From: Helopsaltes ochotensis
Lineage: Eukaryota; Chordata; Aves; Passeriformes; Locustellidae
DNA length: 64,000 bases
NCBI GenBank assembly: GCA_013400155.1
Contig: VXBM01001639.1
Span: forward strand, 54,319-118,318
Direction of reading: 5' to 3'
Shown here: one piece after another, positions 1-18,079 of the stretch
Position numbering within the stretch: position 1 is the first letter of the stretch
Layout of the letters: each line of letters opens with the position of its first letter
Program-made: the position numbers and the translations under genes
Notes under the pieces: model-generated
Database searches by the model: none
What the model was told of the DNA's origin: nothing
Seen by the model: the letters and a program-made list of their open reading frames with translations, nothing else

Positions 1-627
1 TTTTTTTCCATTTGCCAAATCCTGTGGTCTGCTCCCCCATCACACATGTGCACATGTGTTTCTTCCCCCACAAAGTTGCGAAATAACCCAGAAAATCTGT
101 TGGTAAGATTTTGCAGGGGCACTGGTCGAGTCACTGTTAAGTCACAGGAAACTCCTCATGAAGCATGCTGTGTGGAAACTAAAAACCAGACATGAGGTCA
201 AAGCTCATACAAGCCCTTTTTGTAAGTGCTGACCTGGGTAGGAGTCAATAATCGTCTCGGAATGAGTGAGGGTGTGCAAATTGAGAACAGCTCTGCCACC
301 CACCCTGAAGCCCTCTCTCTGGCAGACACAGGTCGTGCAAGGGCTCCATTAGGCCAAGCTGCTTTCTCTTCTGGTGCTGATGTGCTGTGCCTCCCACTTG
401 TGCCTTAATCTTTTGATAATCATCCTGCATTATTTTTAAAAAGCTCCGTAATGAAATAGGATTGCTATGGATATTGATTTGAGCTAGTGAACCATTTTGA
501 ACCACCATTTTAGGTGGTTTAAATGAAAGAACATGCAAAAGTACAAATTACTGTTCAATTTGAACATAAGAGAGGATTCATAGGAGGGGATTTGCCTTCT
601 AACACATTGTGTTTCTGCCCTCCTCAG
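1..627. other. PARK7: probable PARK7 intron 1 (partial)
   Basis: This stretch ends in a pyrimidine-rich acceptor (AG at 626-627) just before the first PARK7 coding exon. It is AT-rich, has no CpG island and shows no convincing reading frame, so it reads as the 3' part of intron 1. The non-coding exon 1 and promoter should lie upstream of the window. An alternative acceptor at 659-660 would move the boundary by 33 bases without changing the protein. Confidence 0.6.
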
Positions 628-671
628 CCCCTTCCTTCACAACCATCTCCCTGATAGCAGCCCCTCCAGAC

Positions 672-5671
<5,000 letters not shown>

Positions 5672-5985
5672 AATCCTGCTGAGGGATAATTTGTCCTAGG
5701 ACAAATTTAGATAGAGAGTCTTACCCTTTGTAGAATAACTGTAATGTGCACTGTTGTAAATACACTTTAATTGTGGGTGATATTAGTAACTGTACTTACC
5801 TGAACTGGGATACCTTCACAAACCAAAGGTCTTCATTTCTGGAAAAAGATCCTGTTAGCCAAAAGCTTCATCACAAAAAAGCAGCCAGCATCTAATAATC
5901 CTAGATAGTTCTTGGATGGCATTTAAAAATCACATGGAAAAATGTTTGCTGAGTAAATAAAAATGGAGCATCCCTACTGGTGTGT
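5672..5985 (+). other. PARK7: PARK7 3'UTR
   Basis: About 310 AT-rich bases follow the stop codon. They end shortly after a canonical AATAAA and just before a T/GT-rich stretch typical of a downstream cleavage element. Confidence 0.8.
5956..5961 (+). promoter_or_regulatory. PARK7: PARK7 poly(A) signal AATAAA
   Basis: A perfect AATAAA lies 285 bases after the stop codon, followed 20-40 bases later by a GT/T-rich tract (about 5,980-6,003). This is the expected arrangement for 3'-end cleavage. Confidence 0.85.
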
Positions 5986-8900
5986 TGTTCCTTTCTGTGT
6001 TTTCTCCCAGCCCAGACCCCTGAAACCTTTTTACCACCGTGTACTATTCAAAACAACATCTGTTTAGGTTCTCACACAGTTTTTCTGAAGTCTGAGCTGA
6101 AATGAGAAGGTGGCCAAGCACTGGAACAAGCTCCCTAGGGAGGTGGTCCTAGCCCTAGGCCTGCCAGCATTCGAGGAGTTTGGGCACCACTTCTCACAGC
6201 ACTTCTCTTGGCTCTATGGTTTAACTTTCAGGTTGCCCTCTGTCAGAGTCAGGAATTGATTTTGATGACCTTCATGAGTCTCTCCCAACTCAGGATATTC
6301 TCTGATTTCATGACATAGATTACTAAGTTGTAACCTAGAATTAGTTTAAAACAGTGTTTAATTTCTTTTGTACAAATAAGGCAAGACTAGTATTAATTTT
6401 CTGACAGTGTTGGAATCAAATTAAAGTGTGAATATTCATACTTATCAAGCACCCCAGAGTTCATGCAGGTTGAACATGATACCTTGAAATTTGTCTTCTG
6501 TATTAAATGATTGCAGATCCATTGAGCTACTTGGGCAGCTAATAATAAGCATAAAGCATAAAGTTTGGATTTGGTAAAATGCCACAAGTAGCAGTGCTTA
6601 TTTCTGCTTACTAAAAATTGGAAGTTGATTCAAGCCTGGCTTAAGTGAGCCTTTGTCAGTTGAGAGGAGTTGCAGGACAGGTCTCTGGAGGAAGTAATGG
6701 AGCTGTATTCCCATGAGAATTAAGAACTTGGCAACAATTTCCATCTTTGCTTCCTTTCTTTCACCAAATCATTCTGGTGTTACCTGGCTCTGTCAGTAAT
6801 CATGCTTAAGGATGGCACTGGACTCTGAAGTTAACCCAGCATGTGGAAATCTGGTTCTGCATACATCTGAAGTGCATAGTCTGAACTTTAGAATCTAAAC
6901 GATTGCATAGGAGCCTTTATGATTGCTTATTTTAATGGGAAACAAGTTCATTCTCAATTACTGCGTTTTCGTAATGAAATACAGGGATACTTTTGCAAAT
7001 TTAGAATTAAAAAATGTCTGTGTTGTTAATAACTACTGGAAGAACTGCTTCAGCTCTGGGCTCTGTCTCTTAATTTGTTTAGGAAATATTTCATATGTTT
7101 CTCTAGCTTTGAAATATGCTCAAGATATGCAAAAGTTGTAATCTGTGTAAGATTTTACATGTTTGTGTGGTAAATCTGCACATCTAACTGGTATTGCCAT
7201 GCAAATGTAAACCAAATGATGGAAAGAGTCTTTGTCCTAGAATCTGGAATAATTACTTGGTTTGTAAATGGGCATGATTCAGAATACAGGAAAAGCTCTC
7301 CATTCCTGGGTGGCAGCAATGCTTTGTAACATTAGAAGGAAAATATTTCCATGCTCGTATTGTTTTTAGTCTTGCAGAAATATTTTAATACAAAGCATTA
7401 GCAAAGTGGCCATAAATTTGATTATAATTTTTTTTCTCCAAGGCTGAGGGAGTTCAATTTACAGAAATGAGGTTTTCAGTGTGTATATTTGGGCTTTCCC
7501 ACTCCCATTAAAATGGTAATAGGAAAAACACTCAGAAAAATGAGCCTAGAGCCCATGGATGTATCTGCTTAACTTGCAGATTCTTCCACCATGTTCCATG
7601 AAAGACTTGGTAAATAAAATATTGTAGTGCTGCTTGCGTCACAGTTACCTTCATACAGCTGACATTGTTCTCAACCTTTTACATTGCAGATGTCCAGCAA
7701 ACATGAATTTACTTGGGTTCTCTTTCTGTGTCATTAACTTGGTCTTTCAGTTAGGGTAAGTAAGTGTATGAGCTAAGGTCAGGCTAATTTTCCCCTTAAG
7801 GGTAAGTGTGAAGAAGGAATTTGCTGATTCGAGGGGAAAAAAGTTGCCTTCCAGTGAGCAAAATGCTTTTTTTCCTCACATTTCAGTATCTCTTTTCAAA
7901 AAATCCTCTTGTACTGCTGCTGAAAGATGAGCTGAGGTACTTCTCTGCTCGTTGTTTCATGTACACTAGAGGCTTTGTGCCATTTAGCTTCAGTTTTAGA
8001 ACCTGTGGTAATTGAGTATTGCTGCCACTGAGCTCAGCTTAAACCACTCTTCTCCATCTAACAATTAGCATTTTGTTCCCTGGCTCCTGGAGGCTTTGGG
8101 GGTTGGTTGTTTTCCTGAAAGGGTATCTGCTGTATGCCTCTCAAGGATCATCTCTCCAGAATGATGTGGTTTTTTTTTTTTTTTTCTCCTGATTCTGTTT
8201 ATTCTGTGGCCTTGAATGCACCATTGAGAACGAGTTCTCTTAGGGAATTGAGAAGTATTACATGGCTTAGGAGCAGGAATGTACACAAGAGGGCATAGAT
8301 GCTGGAGCCATCAATGAATACTTGCAGTGATGAAGAATATTTTCATTTGGACTGACAAGCTTCTAACTGAAGAAGAGGCAGAAAAAACGCGTGGGGAGTG
8401 AACAGTCTGGTTTTGTTGCAGTTGGTTGCAAGTTTCTTTCCAAAAGTGGAAAGTGAAGTGCACAAGCACTGTACTGTGAGCAGGAGCAAATCCTATCTCA
8501 GGAATCTGCCCCTCTCAGCAACAGAGAAAGGATGCTTTTCTAGAGAGACAAAGGTTTTCTATTAAAATATTTAAACATCTTACAAATATTTACTTTCAAA
8601 ATGGGTGGAGACAAACCATAACGGATACAAACCAGCTGCACAATAGTACTTCAAGCTGTAAAAGCACACCAGGGAATAGGCTTCATCCAGTAATTACAAG
8701 CCTGGGACAGCTTGCCTAGCCATTTATGTATATGCTTACTATTTGGTATGAAACCCACAGAAGGAAGAATGGTTACCTAATCTGATTATTTTGTTTGTTC
8801 TTTCAACAAAAAAAAAAAATGCATCATGATGCAAACATAAGCAATGATCCCAAAAAGATAAAAAATACCTGTCTTCCATCAGCCTGGATGACCCATGACT

Positions 8901-11900
8901 TGGTTGGAAAGATAAGTATGTGACAGGGAAATAAGAAGGTGTCAGCAACAGAAATAATCCCTAGCACTGCATCCACTCATGTTCTCATACTTTACCTCCA
9001 GAAGAAAGGATGTGTGCTGTTATATGGAGACTGCATTTTAGTAAGGCATGGGATGCAACATTAGATGTTGGAAAAATAAGCCATGAAACACTGGGCAAAT
9101 TAATAAATTGCTGCCCAAAATTGTAGATAACCTTTTAGCATGTTTAGAATGTGGTCTTGCCTGTGGTATGGAAAGAAAGGAAAAACAGGTAAAATGAGAG
9201 CTGTGCCTCCCTGCTGCCCTGATTTGTCAGCTGACAGCCTGGCTCTGACAACGCTCCCCAGCTCTGAATTTTCATGGATGTTCTACAGTTCTTCCAGCAT
9301 TATCATTTGGCAGGATATCAAAAGCTTTCTGGGAAGAACAGCAAAAAGGGACAGGCTGTCCTTGCTGACACAATTTATCTGGCCTTCAGCCTCTTCCTGC
9401 CACCTCTTAAGCATCCAGGGAAGGGCAGGGGCAAGGAGCAGGTTGTGGAAGGCGTTGCAGGGCAGACCTCACCCCTGTCTTCAGGAGCATCCGTGGATGC
9501 CTGGCAGAGCCACACAGCCCAGATGGGAGGGAGTTGTTTGTATCCCAGGTTTTTGTATCCTGAGGACACCCACAGTACATTATTATTTAAGGGACTAGGC
9601 AGCATTTCTGGCCTGGACTTTTGTGGCCACGCTTTGGGAAGCAATGGTGGCACACATGATAGGATCCAGAACCGAGCCCAGACTTGGGAAAAACAGTAAT
9701 CCTGTGTTTTAGGTAACACAATTCTTCCGTGTTGAGGTGCACTGAGGGCTGCCCTGGGTGGTGCAGCAGTTAGGGGCTGCAGTGCTCTGTGTCACAATCA
9801 GTCTCTGTAGCAGCTCTAGGAGCCTTTCTGCTCCCTATAAGATTGTTTTGTGTGCTAGAAGGCATCACACATTGAGAGGAAGCTTTTATACTTGGGCTTG
9901 TTCGTTTGCTTTACTTCATTCAACAGCTTCTAATTATACCCTTTGTACAACCTTAAATAATTCCTCCCTACACAGGGTTTATGGCCCTCCGAGTCATGTG
10001 GATACTTCTGTACTTTTACAATTTAATTCAAGGCCATTCCACTAATGGTAGAGGCAGGAAAAGGAAAGTTTTCTGAAGATCTCATGCAAGCACTCGTGCT
10101 CTAAAGAGCAGAGTTGGGTCTAGTGAGACTTGTGTAACATTGGTAACACTGAAGTCTTCCACAGCTGATGGAAGTTTCCCAGCAGGACTAGGAACATTTT
10201 TCTGAAAATCCATCTGATTTCTAAATATTGATGGTGCATTGAAACATGTTCCAGTTTTAATGAGTTCTCCTGAGAAACACGCTGCTGCTTCCACACACGT
10301 GCAGCTCTAGTCTCAGACTCCCACTTTCTCCCGTGTTATTTTATATAGGACGTGCAAAAAGCACTCTCACACCAAAGTCACCAGCTAGGCAAGACAGTGA
10401 CTGGCAGATGGGCAGGAAGTAAGCTGCTACCCTGGGTGGTGGTGAGTCTGGTCACTGATGGGCACAGCACAATCATTTGCTTTTTTCACAGGAAATCTGC
10501 TCTTGCAGTCCCTGAGAGAACTGGCAACAGATGATGCATTTATCTGTGCTGATTTTTCTCATGACCACAGCTGATATGCTACTCAGTTGTTCTTCCACCG
10601 GTGCTTTGCAGAGGAGTACTTTACTTCCTTTCAGTCATTTAGAGGGTAAATGAATGCTTGTACTAGGAAATTAGTAATAATGAAGCTCTAAGCTCCTGGA
10701 TGTGCTCACAGAGACACAGGCTTTGCTGGCAACTTTCAAATAAATCCCCGGCAGCAAATTATTTCTTTTTCCTCCCTCCTCTTTGGAAAACTACTGAGCA
10801 TTAACAACTTTAATAATAATTTCAAAAAGAAAGGAAGGGCACTTGGGGTGACATTCCCTGGCTGGTGCTCAGTGATGGTTTTGTCCCAATCACCCGTAAT
10901 GAGAACAGATGAATCCTTCCCTCCCCTGCTCTCCCCACTCCTGCCCCCTCCTGCTTTTGCTCTCCACAGGCATTTCCATAGGTGATGAAGAGGAGTTGGA
11001 GGCTTTGGCCTCTCTGGCTTTGAGTCTTGGCCACTTGTGCGTGACCTTGCACAGAGCCTCTCAGGGGAATATTTGGGCTCATGAAATCCTCCAGGGCTGC
11101 AGCCAGCCAGGGCTGCCTCCTCTTGTGCTGCTGGAGAAAGCCAGGGTTCTGCAATTGTGTTGCATTGGTTGCTCCTTTGCAGGTGACTGGCCCAACATAA
11201 AGCTCAGGTGTTAAACTGCGAATTGAACTGCTTGTAAAACAGCTGCCTTACTCATCGTGCTGCTCCGGGGCATGCTAGAGCATCCTGTCTTATCGTGGAG
11301 ACTGCTTTTGATCAAGTTGGTCCAATTAAGCTCAGATGACAGGAGAAGTGTGGCCTGCGAGAGGCAGCATGTCCAGAGCAGCCTGCAATGGCCTGGGAGG
11401 TGTCAGCAGCCCCAGAGGCTGAGCAATCTCAAGCTCTCCTGTGTTGTGTCACCTCCAGCTCAGCTTGAACTGCTGGCCGTGCCTGCTCTCTGTGTCAGTG
11501 CAGAGGTCTGCTCCTGCAGTGAAATATTCCCTGTGGAGTGATGGGCTCCTTGGCTCTTCCCATAGAACAATTGGGTATTGCATCCAGCACCGGCCATGAT
11601 ATGATTGACTATAGAAGAAAATGTCCTCACATGGTCTCCTCACCCTTAACAATAGGCATGTTTAGACTGTCAGCCTTTAAGAAAACACCAGCACTTCACC
11701 ATTTAACTTGAATTCAGGAACTAACCAGTTCATCCTTCAGGTTAGCCCTTCTTTCAGAGCCCTCAGCCTCTGTGTTAGGCAGGAGCTCACTGACACTCAC
11801 CTTGCTGGCATCCATTTTTAAAAGTGTCTCATCTGTCTGTCCCCGTGGCTTTTAACAAAGCAATTGCTTTCATTCATTGGGTTTTTTCACCATGATGAGA

Positions 11901-14900
11901 AGTCACTCTGAAAAGACAACCCTCCCTCCCACTACCAATTGAATCCCATGAGTAACAGAGTGTGTCAGGGTGTGTAATCTCACCTCTGCCCTGCCTTGTT
12001 GGAGGCCTCTGCACTGCCATGTGCCTGTTGCTGTGCTGGTGCTGTGTAGATTCTGCATCACAGCAGCCCAGTCCCAATTCCAGTTGCTTAAGCCCTAAGT
12101 GCTGGGGTGTGCAACTGGGATGCAGGAAAACTTTTCTCAAATAACTTATCAAAATTATGATACCAATGAAGTCACCAAGTGCAGCCTAATGTGGTTCTTC
12201 CTTCTGGACCTTGCTGAACAGCCAGTAGATGACAATAGAGGGATTGCAAGGCAATGAGTAACCTGTCGGAGTCCCACTTGCTATTCACTGGTGTCCTCTT
12301 GCACCTTGCCAGGGAGCAGCTGGACCCAACAGGGCATGAGCTGATGTGGTCCTTTGTGTGAACTTCCTTGAAGCTGGCGAGTTCCTGGAGAGCCTTACAC
12401 CTCACCTCTGCAAGGTTTGTAGGGTTGGTTGTGTGTTCCAGTTGCCTTCCATAGGGCACTCAGTAGTGCTGACCCTGTCCTTGAAGGGGTTGTGAAAATA
12501 ATAAACACATCAACAAGGGTAAAATAAATACAGGTAACAGGAACATGGGCACCTGGGTAGGTGGTGGGCAGGGGAAGCTGTTCTGTGTCAGGCCTGATGA
12601 CCCTGTGCTTGATCCAGAGACTTTGTGCATGGAGGGCCTCCTAGTATGTTACTCAGTGTGATTAGTGATTAGCATCCTTAAGCAGATTCAGAGTGGGTAT
12701 GGTGGGATATTCTGGCATGGTTTTCCTTCTGGTGTTTCATGGCAGTGTGTTTGCACATTTCTTCCTCTGTGGCTTTCACATGTTAATAATTTGTGGACGA
12801 CAGTTTTAATCTTCAGAAAGAAGCATCTCTTCCTCTGAATCACTTTGTAAGGAAATGAATAGCAGTCATGGTTCCCATGTTTCAGTGGCATGCCACTTAA
12901 AATCTGGAATACCTAACACCTTTTCCAAAATTAACCGCAACTGGGATCAAGGTGCACACCAATATATAAATAATATAGCAACAGTCTATGAGCAATCACG
13001 GGTGTGGCTTCCATTTATGATTCAGAAGAAATAATGAGCTCTGTGGATGAAAATAGGCATTTGGGTGGGGATTATGCAAGGCCCGAATTATGATGCAGGA
13101 TGGGTGGGGGTAACACCTCTTTCAGTTTACAAATGCTAATCACAAGCTCAGCAGCCAGAAATTTCTGCAGTGCTATTTAACGAATACTAATAAGTATAAT
13201 TAAACGTTGTGTGCTAGATTTTCAGTGCCAGGAAGTTGTGTGAAACAGAACAGTTGCTGTATGTTTTCAGTTTTAAATAAATACAAACTGTTCTGAGAAG
13301 AAAGCTGACAGGAAATGCAGATTAGCCTACTTTACAAACAAAAGGTTACCCCAGGAACATTGAGTACACCCAGAGAAAATCAATAGGTTACCTAACTGCA
13401 GAGTGCCTACAAGCAGATAAAATGAGGGTTTACCTTCATCTCCAATTTCCTTCTTGACATAATCCAGAGAGTATGTATTTAACATACATCTTGTAATAAT
13501 ATTAAAAGTGTTTATAAGGGCCACAGTCTGTAATCATGAGTTTGAAGGCTGGGAATTCCACCATGACTGATCTGGCCATCATCTTAACCCTGAATTCTTG
13601 ACAAGACTTGAACACCATCAGCAACGACTCTACTGTAGTAACTGCCCTTGCAAAATTGGTCTTTGTCCTGGACTAGAGGGATGCTTTCCTTTATCATGTC
13701 AAACTTAACACTTCACTCAGACTGTTTAAAAACAAAACCACGGCTGCAGCAGGAGCAAATGTGATGTTGTCGAGTGCTCCTCTGCAGTTTCAGGATGGTA
13801 GTAATTGGGCCTGCTGCAGTCTGGGAGTGAATGGAAAACTCTTAATGACAGCAACAACAATCAGTACATTTAAATGACTGCAGATTTTAATTATGTCGTC
13901 AATCAGCATACTTCCGAATCAGGTTTACTTTCTGGTTTATCTCTTGTGATGCAAAAGAAGCTGACGATCAGCTACAGCTCTGTGTTATTTACTGACTTTA
14001 TCTGTTTAACAGCAAGTTAATATGGTGAAGTTAAGCTAATTGGTTTTTCAAGTCACCTAGTAGTAACACAGCCTCTTCTTTTCAGGAAAAGGCGTACTGA
14101 GGCAAACATCCTTTCCTTTAGTTACCAGCCAGACTCAGCTCCTCTGGGTTGATTTGCCAGTCAAAACTCACCAAGTGAAGGTGTTCTGCAAACAGCAGAG
14201 CACTCAAGCAGCACCAGGCAACACCAACCCTTGCCCAGGATGAACATGACAGATGCTTTTTGCTGTCAGTCGTTACTCATTGAGCTTTTGCTTGTGCTAT
14301 CAATGGTTTTGAGCCTGGGGGAGAGGTGACCCAGCACCCTCCTCCCATTCTCAGCAGCTTTGCTGCTCTCAATGATCCTGGGTTCACCGTAGGGCTGTGC
14401 TGGATCCAGCCCTTGGCCCCAGCAGAGCTGCTGCCTCCTGACACCACAGAGTCCTCACGGAGTGCCTGGTGGTCCCAGCAGGCTCCTGAGGCAAGGAGGG
14501 GAGCGCTGAGGGCAGGGGAGCAGGGTGTGGAACCTGCTCCTTGAGTCAGGACGCTGTGAGCAGCATTGCCTTTCCACGCACGCACATCTTTCTTCCCTGC
14601 TTTAACACAAACTCCTTCACTCTCCAAACTTCGGTTTATCAAGTTGTAACTGCTTTGAAGTGTGATTATTCCAGTCAAATCTGGCTCTCAGAGGCAAGCT
14701 GTCAGGCCTTGCCCAAGTGAGTCCAAACTCTAAATATTCAAACGTGTGATCAGGCTGTTGCAAAAGCATGTTGTGTCCTGACAAGTCTTATCATGTGCCA
14801 GGGGATGAGCAGAGAAATGTCTTCTGGCCAGAACTTGCAAAGCTTCCCCCACAGCTCTACAGCCTTAATTAATCACTTGGAAAACGAAATACAGTTTTTG

Positions 14901-16734
14901 GATCATGCAGACCGTTTCCCAAAGCACAGGAACGTGGTGTCTAAGAATATATGCAAGAATATATTCCACCTGCTTTTGTCAGCGACTCCTTCACAAAAAG
15001 AACCACTGAATTGTGGACCAAATCCTCAGTGAGACCTTGTTATTACAGAATTTTAAAGATAAAACAGCCAAGTGACTTAAACACTGTTAAGACTTGCCTG
15101 TGAGTTGCTTTCCTTGTACTCAAGAGACATGTGAGCTCTGTAATGTGTTTAAAAGTCTTGCTCACGGCCCAGCAGTTCCTTGCTTAACTTCTGAAATGTT
15201 AACTTCTTTACATTTGTGTAAAAGACACACAGCTCACAACAGGAAAGCCAACATCACTACAGTGACCTGGTTTTTTAACACTCAGGATTAAGTAGCCCAT
15301 GCCAATACCATCAGCAAAGGAGTATGCAAACGTTTTTCCCCTGGGAGAAAAACACATGGATGTTAGGTTAAGTCAGAAAAGGTTACGTAAGATCATTCAA
15401 AAGCACAAGTTTTATAACGGTTTTAAGTTTTTCAGAACTATAAATATGATAATAACTTGTAGGCAGAAGCAGCTCAAGTAAAAAACCTGCTGCTGCTGCA
15501 TTAGCTGTTTTTTAGGGCACCTCTGCTGCTAACAGAAGTGAAAATATGTGCTTGAACACCTGGCTGGAGGTCCTGTAACAAATACCCTATTTTATGCCAG
15601 ATATGTTTAAGCTAAAAACATGGAGTATCAGGAATGGAGTGGGACCCAGAGGCCAAAACCAGGAGAGATTTCTGTAGCAGTTACTTGGGTTTAGATGGGG
15701 TTGGAATGACAGCTACTGAGTCTGTGCCAGCTCTAACAGTCTAGAAGGGCAGAGCTGCAGCTTGGCACTGTCAATCTGCTGCAGCAGTGATGGTGGAACT
15801 GAGAGTTTACTTTATTTTGGGGTCCTAGAGTTGCAGCCTTCTCCTTAAATATGAGCAGTTTTAACTATACATTTTACCTTTTCATCTTAGAAAAATCCAG
15901 GGGGTGGAGGGAAAACAGAGCTTTCAGTTGGCTGAATATGAGCTGACAGCCTTGCAGAGGATTAGGTAACTTGTTTATGTTTTGAAGCTGATCTGCACGG
16001 GCTCTTAGTGCTATGGCACAGCAGTAGGTGTTTGAGCACCTTCCTACATGATCTTAGCAATCCTCCAAGGTATGAGAGCCAAGGGATTGGGGATTACTGA
16101 AAAACTGCATCGGACATTTTTCACCTCCAGTACAATTCCAAGGATGGTACCCTGTTTTATTCTGAAATAAGCCCAGTGACAGAAATATCCAAACTTGCCA
16201 GATCAAGGCAAGTATTTGGCTGCATACACAGCCAGAGGACCAAAGTTGTGTGATGCTTTCTACCCTCAGTAACCTTTTCCATGGCTACCATACTATGCTG
16301 AAATACACTTGCTTTGTGGTAAGTATTCACAATTTCTTTCCCCTCTTAACATTGCTTTTTTTACCAGGTGAGAAATTGAAGACAGGAACACTACTGCCCT
16401 CTCCTTTCTGTACAATGGTGGTTAACATGCTATAGGTGAAAAAAACAAAAATCATGAATAATGTTGGGCCAGATAACTTAATCTTATAGGGAGTTTTATG
16501 GTCAGCATAAATCTATGGAAACCATGCTACCAGGTAGTAGGGTGGATTTCAAATTAATGGTGAGCAATGTGAGTTATTGAACACTTCTGCAGAAATCTTA
16601 ACTCTCATTAAATGCAAGCTGAATTCAAAATCTGTTGCACATTTAACATTACTAACATTGAACTTTCCAGTAAATACAGCACTAAAATGCAATTGGCATG
16701 CACTATTCAATAAAGCAAAAACCAAAATGTATCA
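5986..16734. other. convergent intergenic region PARK7-ERRFI1
   Basis: About 10.7 kb separates the 3' ends of the two genes. The open frames here (for example 9,140-9,699 and 14,277-14,678) lack start context, conserved motifs or splice structure and look like chance. One CR1-like fragment (about 6,105-6,317) and one AT-rich candidate conserved block (13,740-14,060) are listed separately. Nothing else was recognised. Confidence 0.7.
6105..6317 (+). mobile_element. degraded CR1 LINE 3' end
   Basis: The stretch follows the 3'-end pattern of CR1 non-LTR retrotransposons: 'GGAACAAGCTCCCTAGGGAG', then GAGGTGGT, then TTGATGACCTTCATGAGTCT and CTCCCAACTCAGGATATTCT before a TGATTTCATGA tail. It is strongly diverged, so it is an old, 5'-truncated copy. 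Only the 3' end is present and there is no coding capacity. Confidence 0.65.
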
Positions 16735-18079
16735 TAAATAAGTATTTTATAACTTTATTAAACTCAAGACATGACAATATTCAAAATACAAAGTGAATTA
16801 TTTTTTACTCAATACTGTACACAATGCAGAAATATCAGTGCATTTCTATAGCATTTATTTCACCTTCATTTAGTTTGTACTAAAACAAATAAAAAGTAAG
16901 CTTTAAAATAGCTCAAACATCTCATTCAGCAGTTTAAACTGTAAACACCTTGTTTATTTCTGTTAGGAGGAACACATTCATCTTCTGTACCCCTGTAAAT
17001 GAGCACCCTTTCTCTTGTGCTTTTCTGTAAGAGGATAAATGTAACCAAACCGAGCACAAGAAACTGCTAAGGTGACACCTCAGTGAACTTCAGTGAATGG
17101 CTGAGGCACAGTGAGGAAAAATTAAACAGCAAGCAGCAGCATCTGAAGCAGCAAGAGATGGGACTGACACTGTTCATAAATGGAATCATGTTTTTTTTCC
17201 TCATACCCTCCTCCTCCTCCTCCCCTAAAATACTGAACAGAAACCAGAACACAAGACCAGCTTGTGCTGTGTTTCTGTGTTTAATACAGCCATAATTTCA
17301 GACTCCAGGTGAGCACATAGTTGTTACTGCCTACCTAACAGCAACCCTGTGGCTGCTCAGGACACATTCACACATTTCTAGGATCCAGCAGGAAAAGAGC
17401 AGCAGCAGAGGCTTAGCAATAGCTGGTCCAAGTCTCTTCTAGGAAAAACTGCAAAATTGAGCCAAGTGTGTCTAGCAATTGAATTCACAAAACCTAACTC
17501 ACTTTAAAAGTCTATTAGCATCAAATTAATTTGTAAGATAGATTAATCTTTCAAACTGCACTTCCAATATGCCTGCCAAGTCTTGAAGTGGGTATCAGAT
17601 CTTGCATTTACCTTCTTATCAGACATATCCTAGTAAAAGAGGACAGTCTGTTCTCAGCAAAATTACTGTGTAAAAGAAATTTTGGAAAAATAGCTGATAC
17701 AAAAACTGTACTGCATTACTTGGTCTGTTGTCTGCTTTATAAGTGACTCTTAAGCAAAGATCGATATTTAAAAATATTTTTTTAATAATGTTGACTACCA
17801 AACATGTTCATCTAGGTAGCATACAACTGGCCAACTGTGACTACTATCCCTCCGTGTTTCTGCGGAATCTTTGTAGGTTTTCAGCTTACATACCAAGACA
17901 AAAAAAGTCTTAAGAAACATATCGAATATATGCAGCATAAGAGGACTTTACCATCCACTTTTCAGTTCTCAAGAGGACAAACTGCTCCTACTTCATTATC
18001 TGTGAACCGTAAGAACTTTGTAACATGATAAAGTTCAGCTCCATCCCAAACAACCGAGCTGAGACTCTGCTCCCAGACA
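16735..18079 (-). other. ERRFI1: ERRFI1 3'UTR
   Basis: About 1.35 kb of AT-rich DNA follows the stop codon at 18,080 on the - strand and ends near a canonical poly(A) signal. The length suits the long 3'UTR known for ERRFI1. Several ATTTA pentamers occur on the transcript strand (for example 17,177-17,181, 17,036-17,040 and 16,996-17,000). They fit the unstable mRNA of an immediate-early gene, although pentamers alone do not prove AU-rich-element decay. Confidence 0.7.
16754..16759 (-). promoter_or_regulatory. ERRFI1: ERRFI1 poly(A) signal AATAAA (probable distal)
   Basis: A perfect AATAAA lies on the - strand 1.3 kb after the stop codon. Another - strand AATAAA at 16,854-16,859 could serve as an alternative site 100 bases closer to the stop. 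Confidence 0.6.

Noticed and set aside
9140..9719. Open frames of 152, 141 and 114 codons on both strands
   Set aside because: Overlapping frames on both strands with no motif or splice context. Local GC rise lowers the stop frequency.
12172..12459. 95-codon - strand frame that looked somewhat protein-like
   Set aside because: No family recognised, no flanking splice or promoter signals, and composition like that of its surroundings.
14326..14678. GC-rich open frames of 72 and 133 codons considered as a small gene
   Set aside because: Frames on both strands result from a local GC rise. There is no conserved motif and no splice signal pairing.
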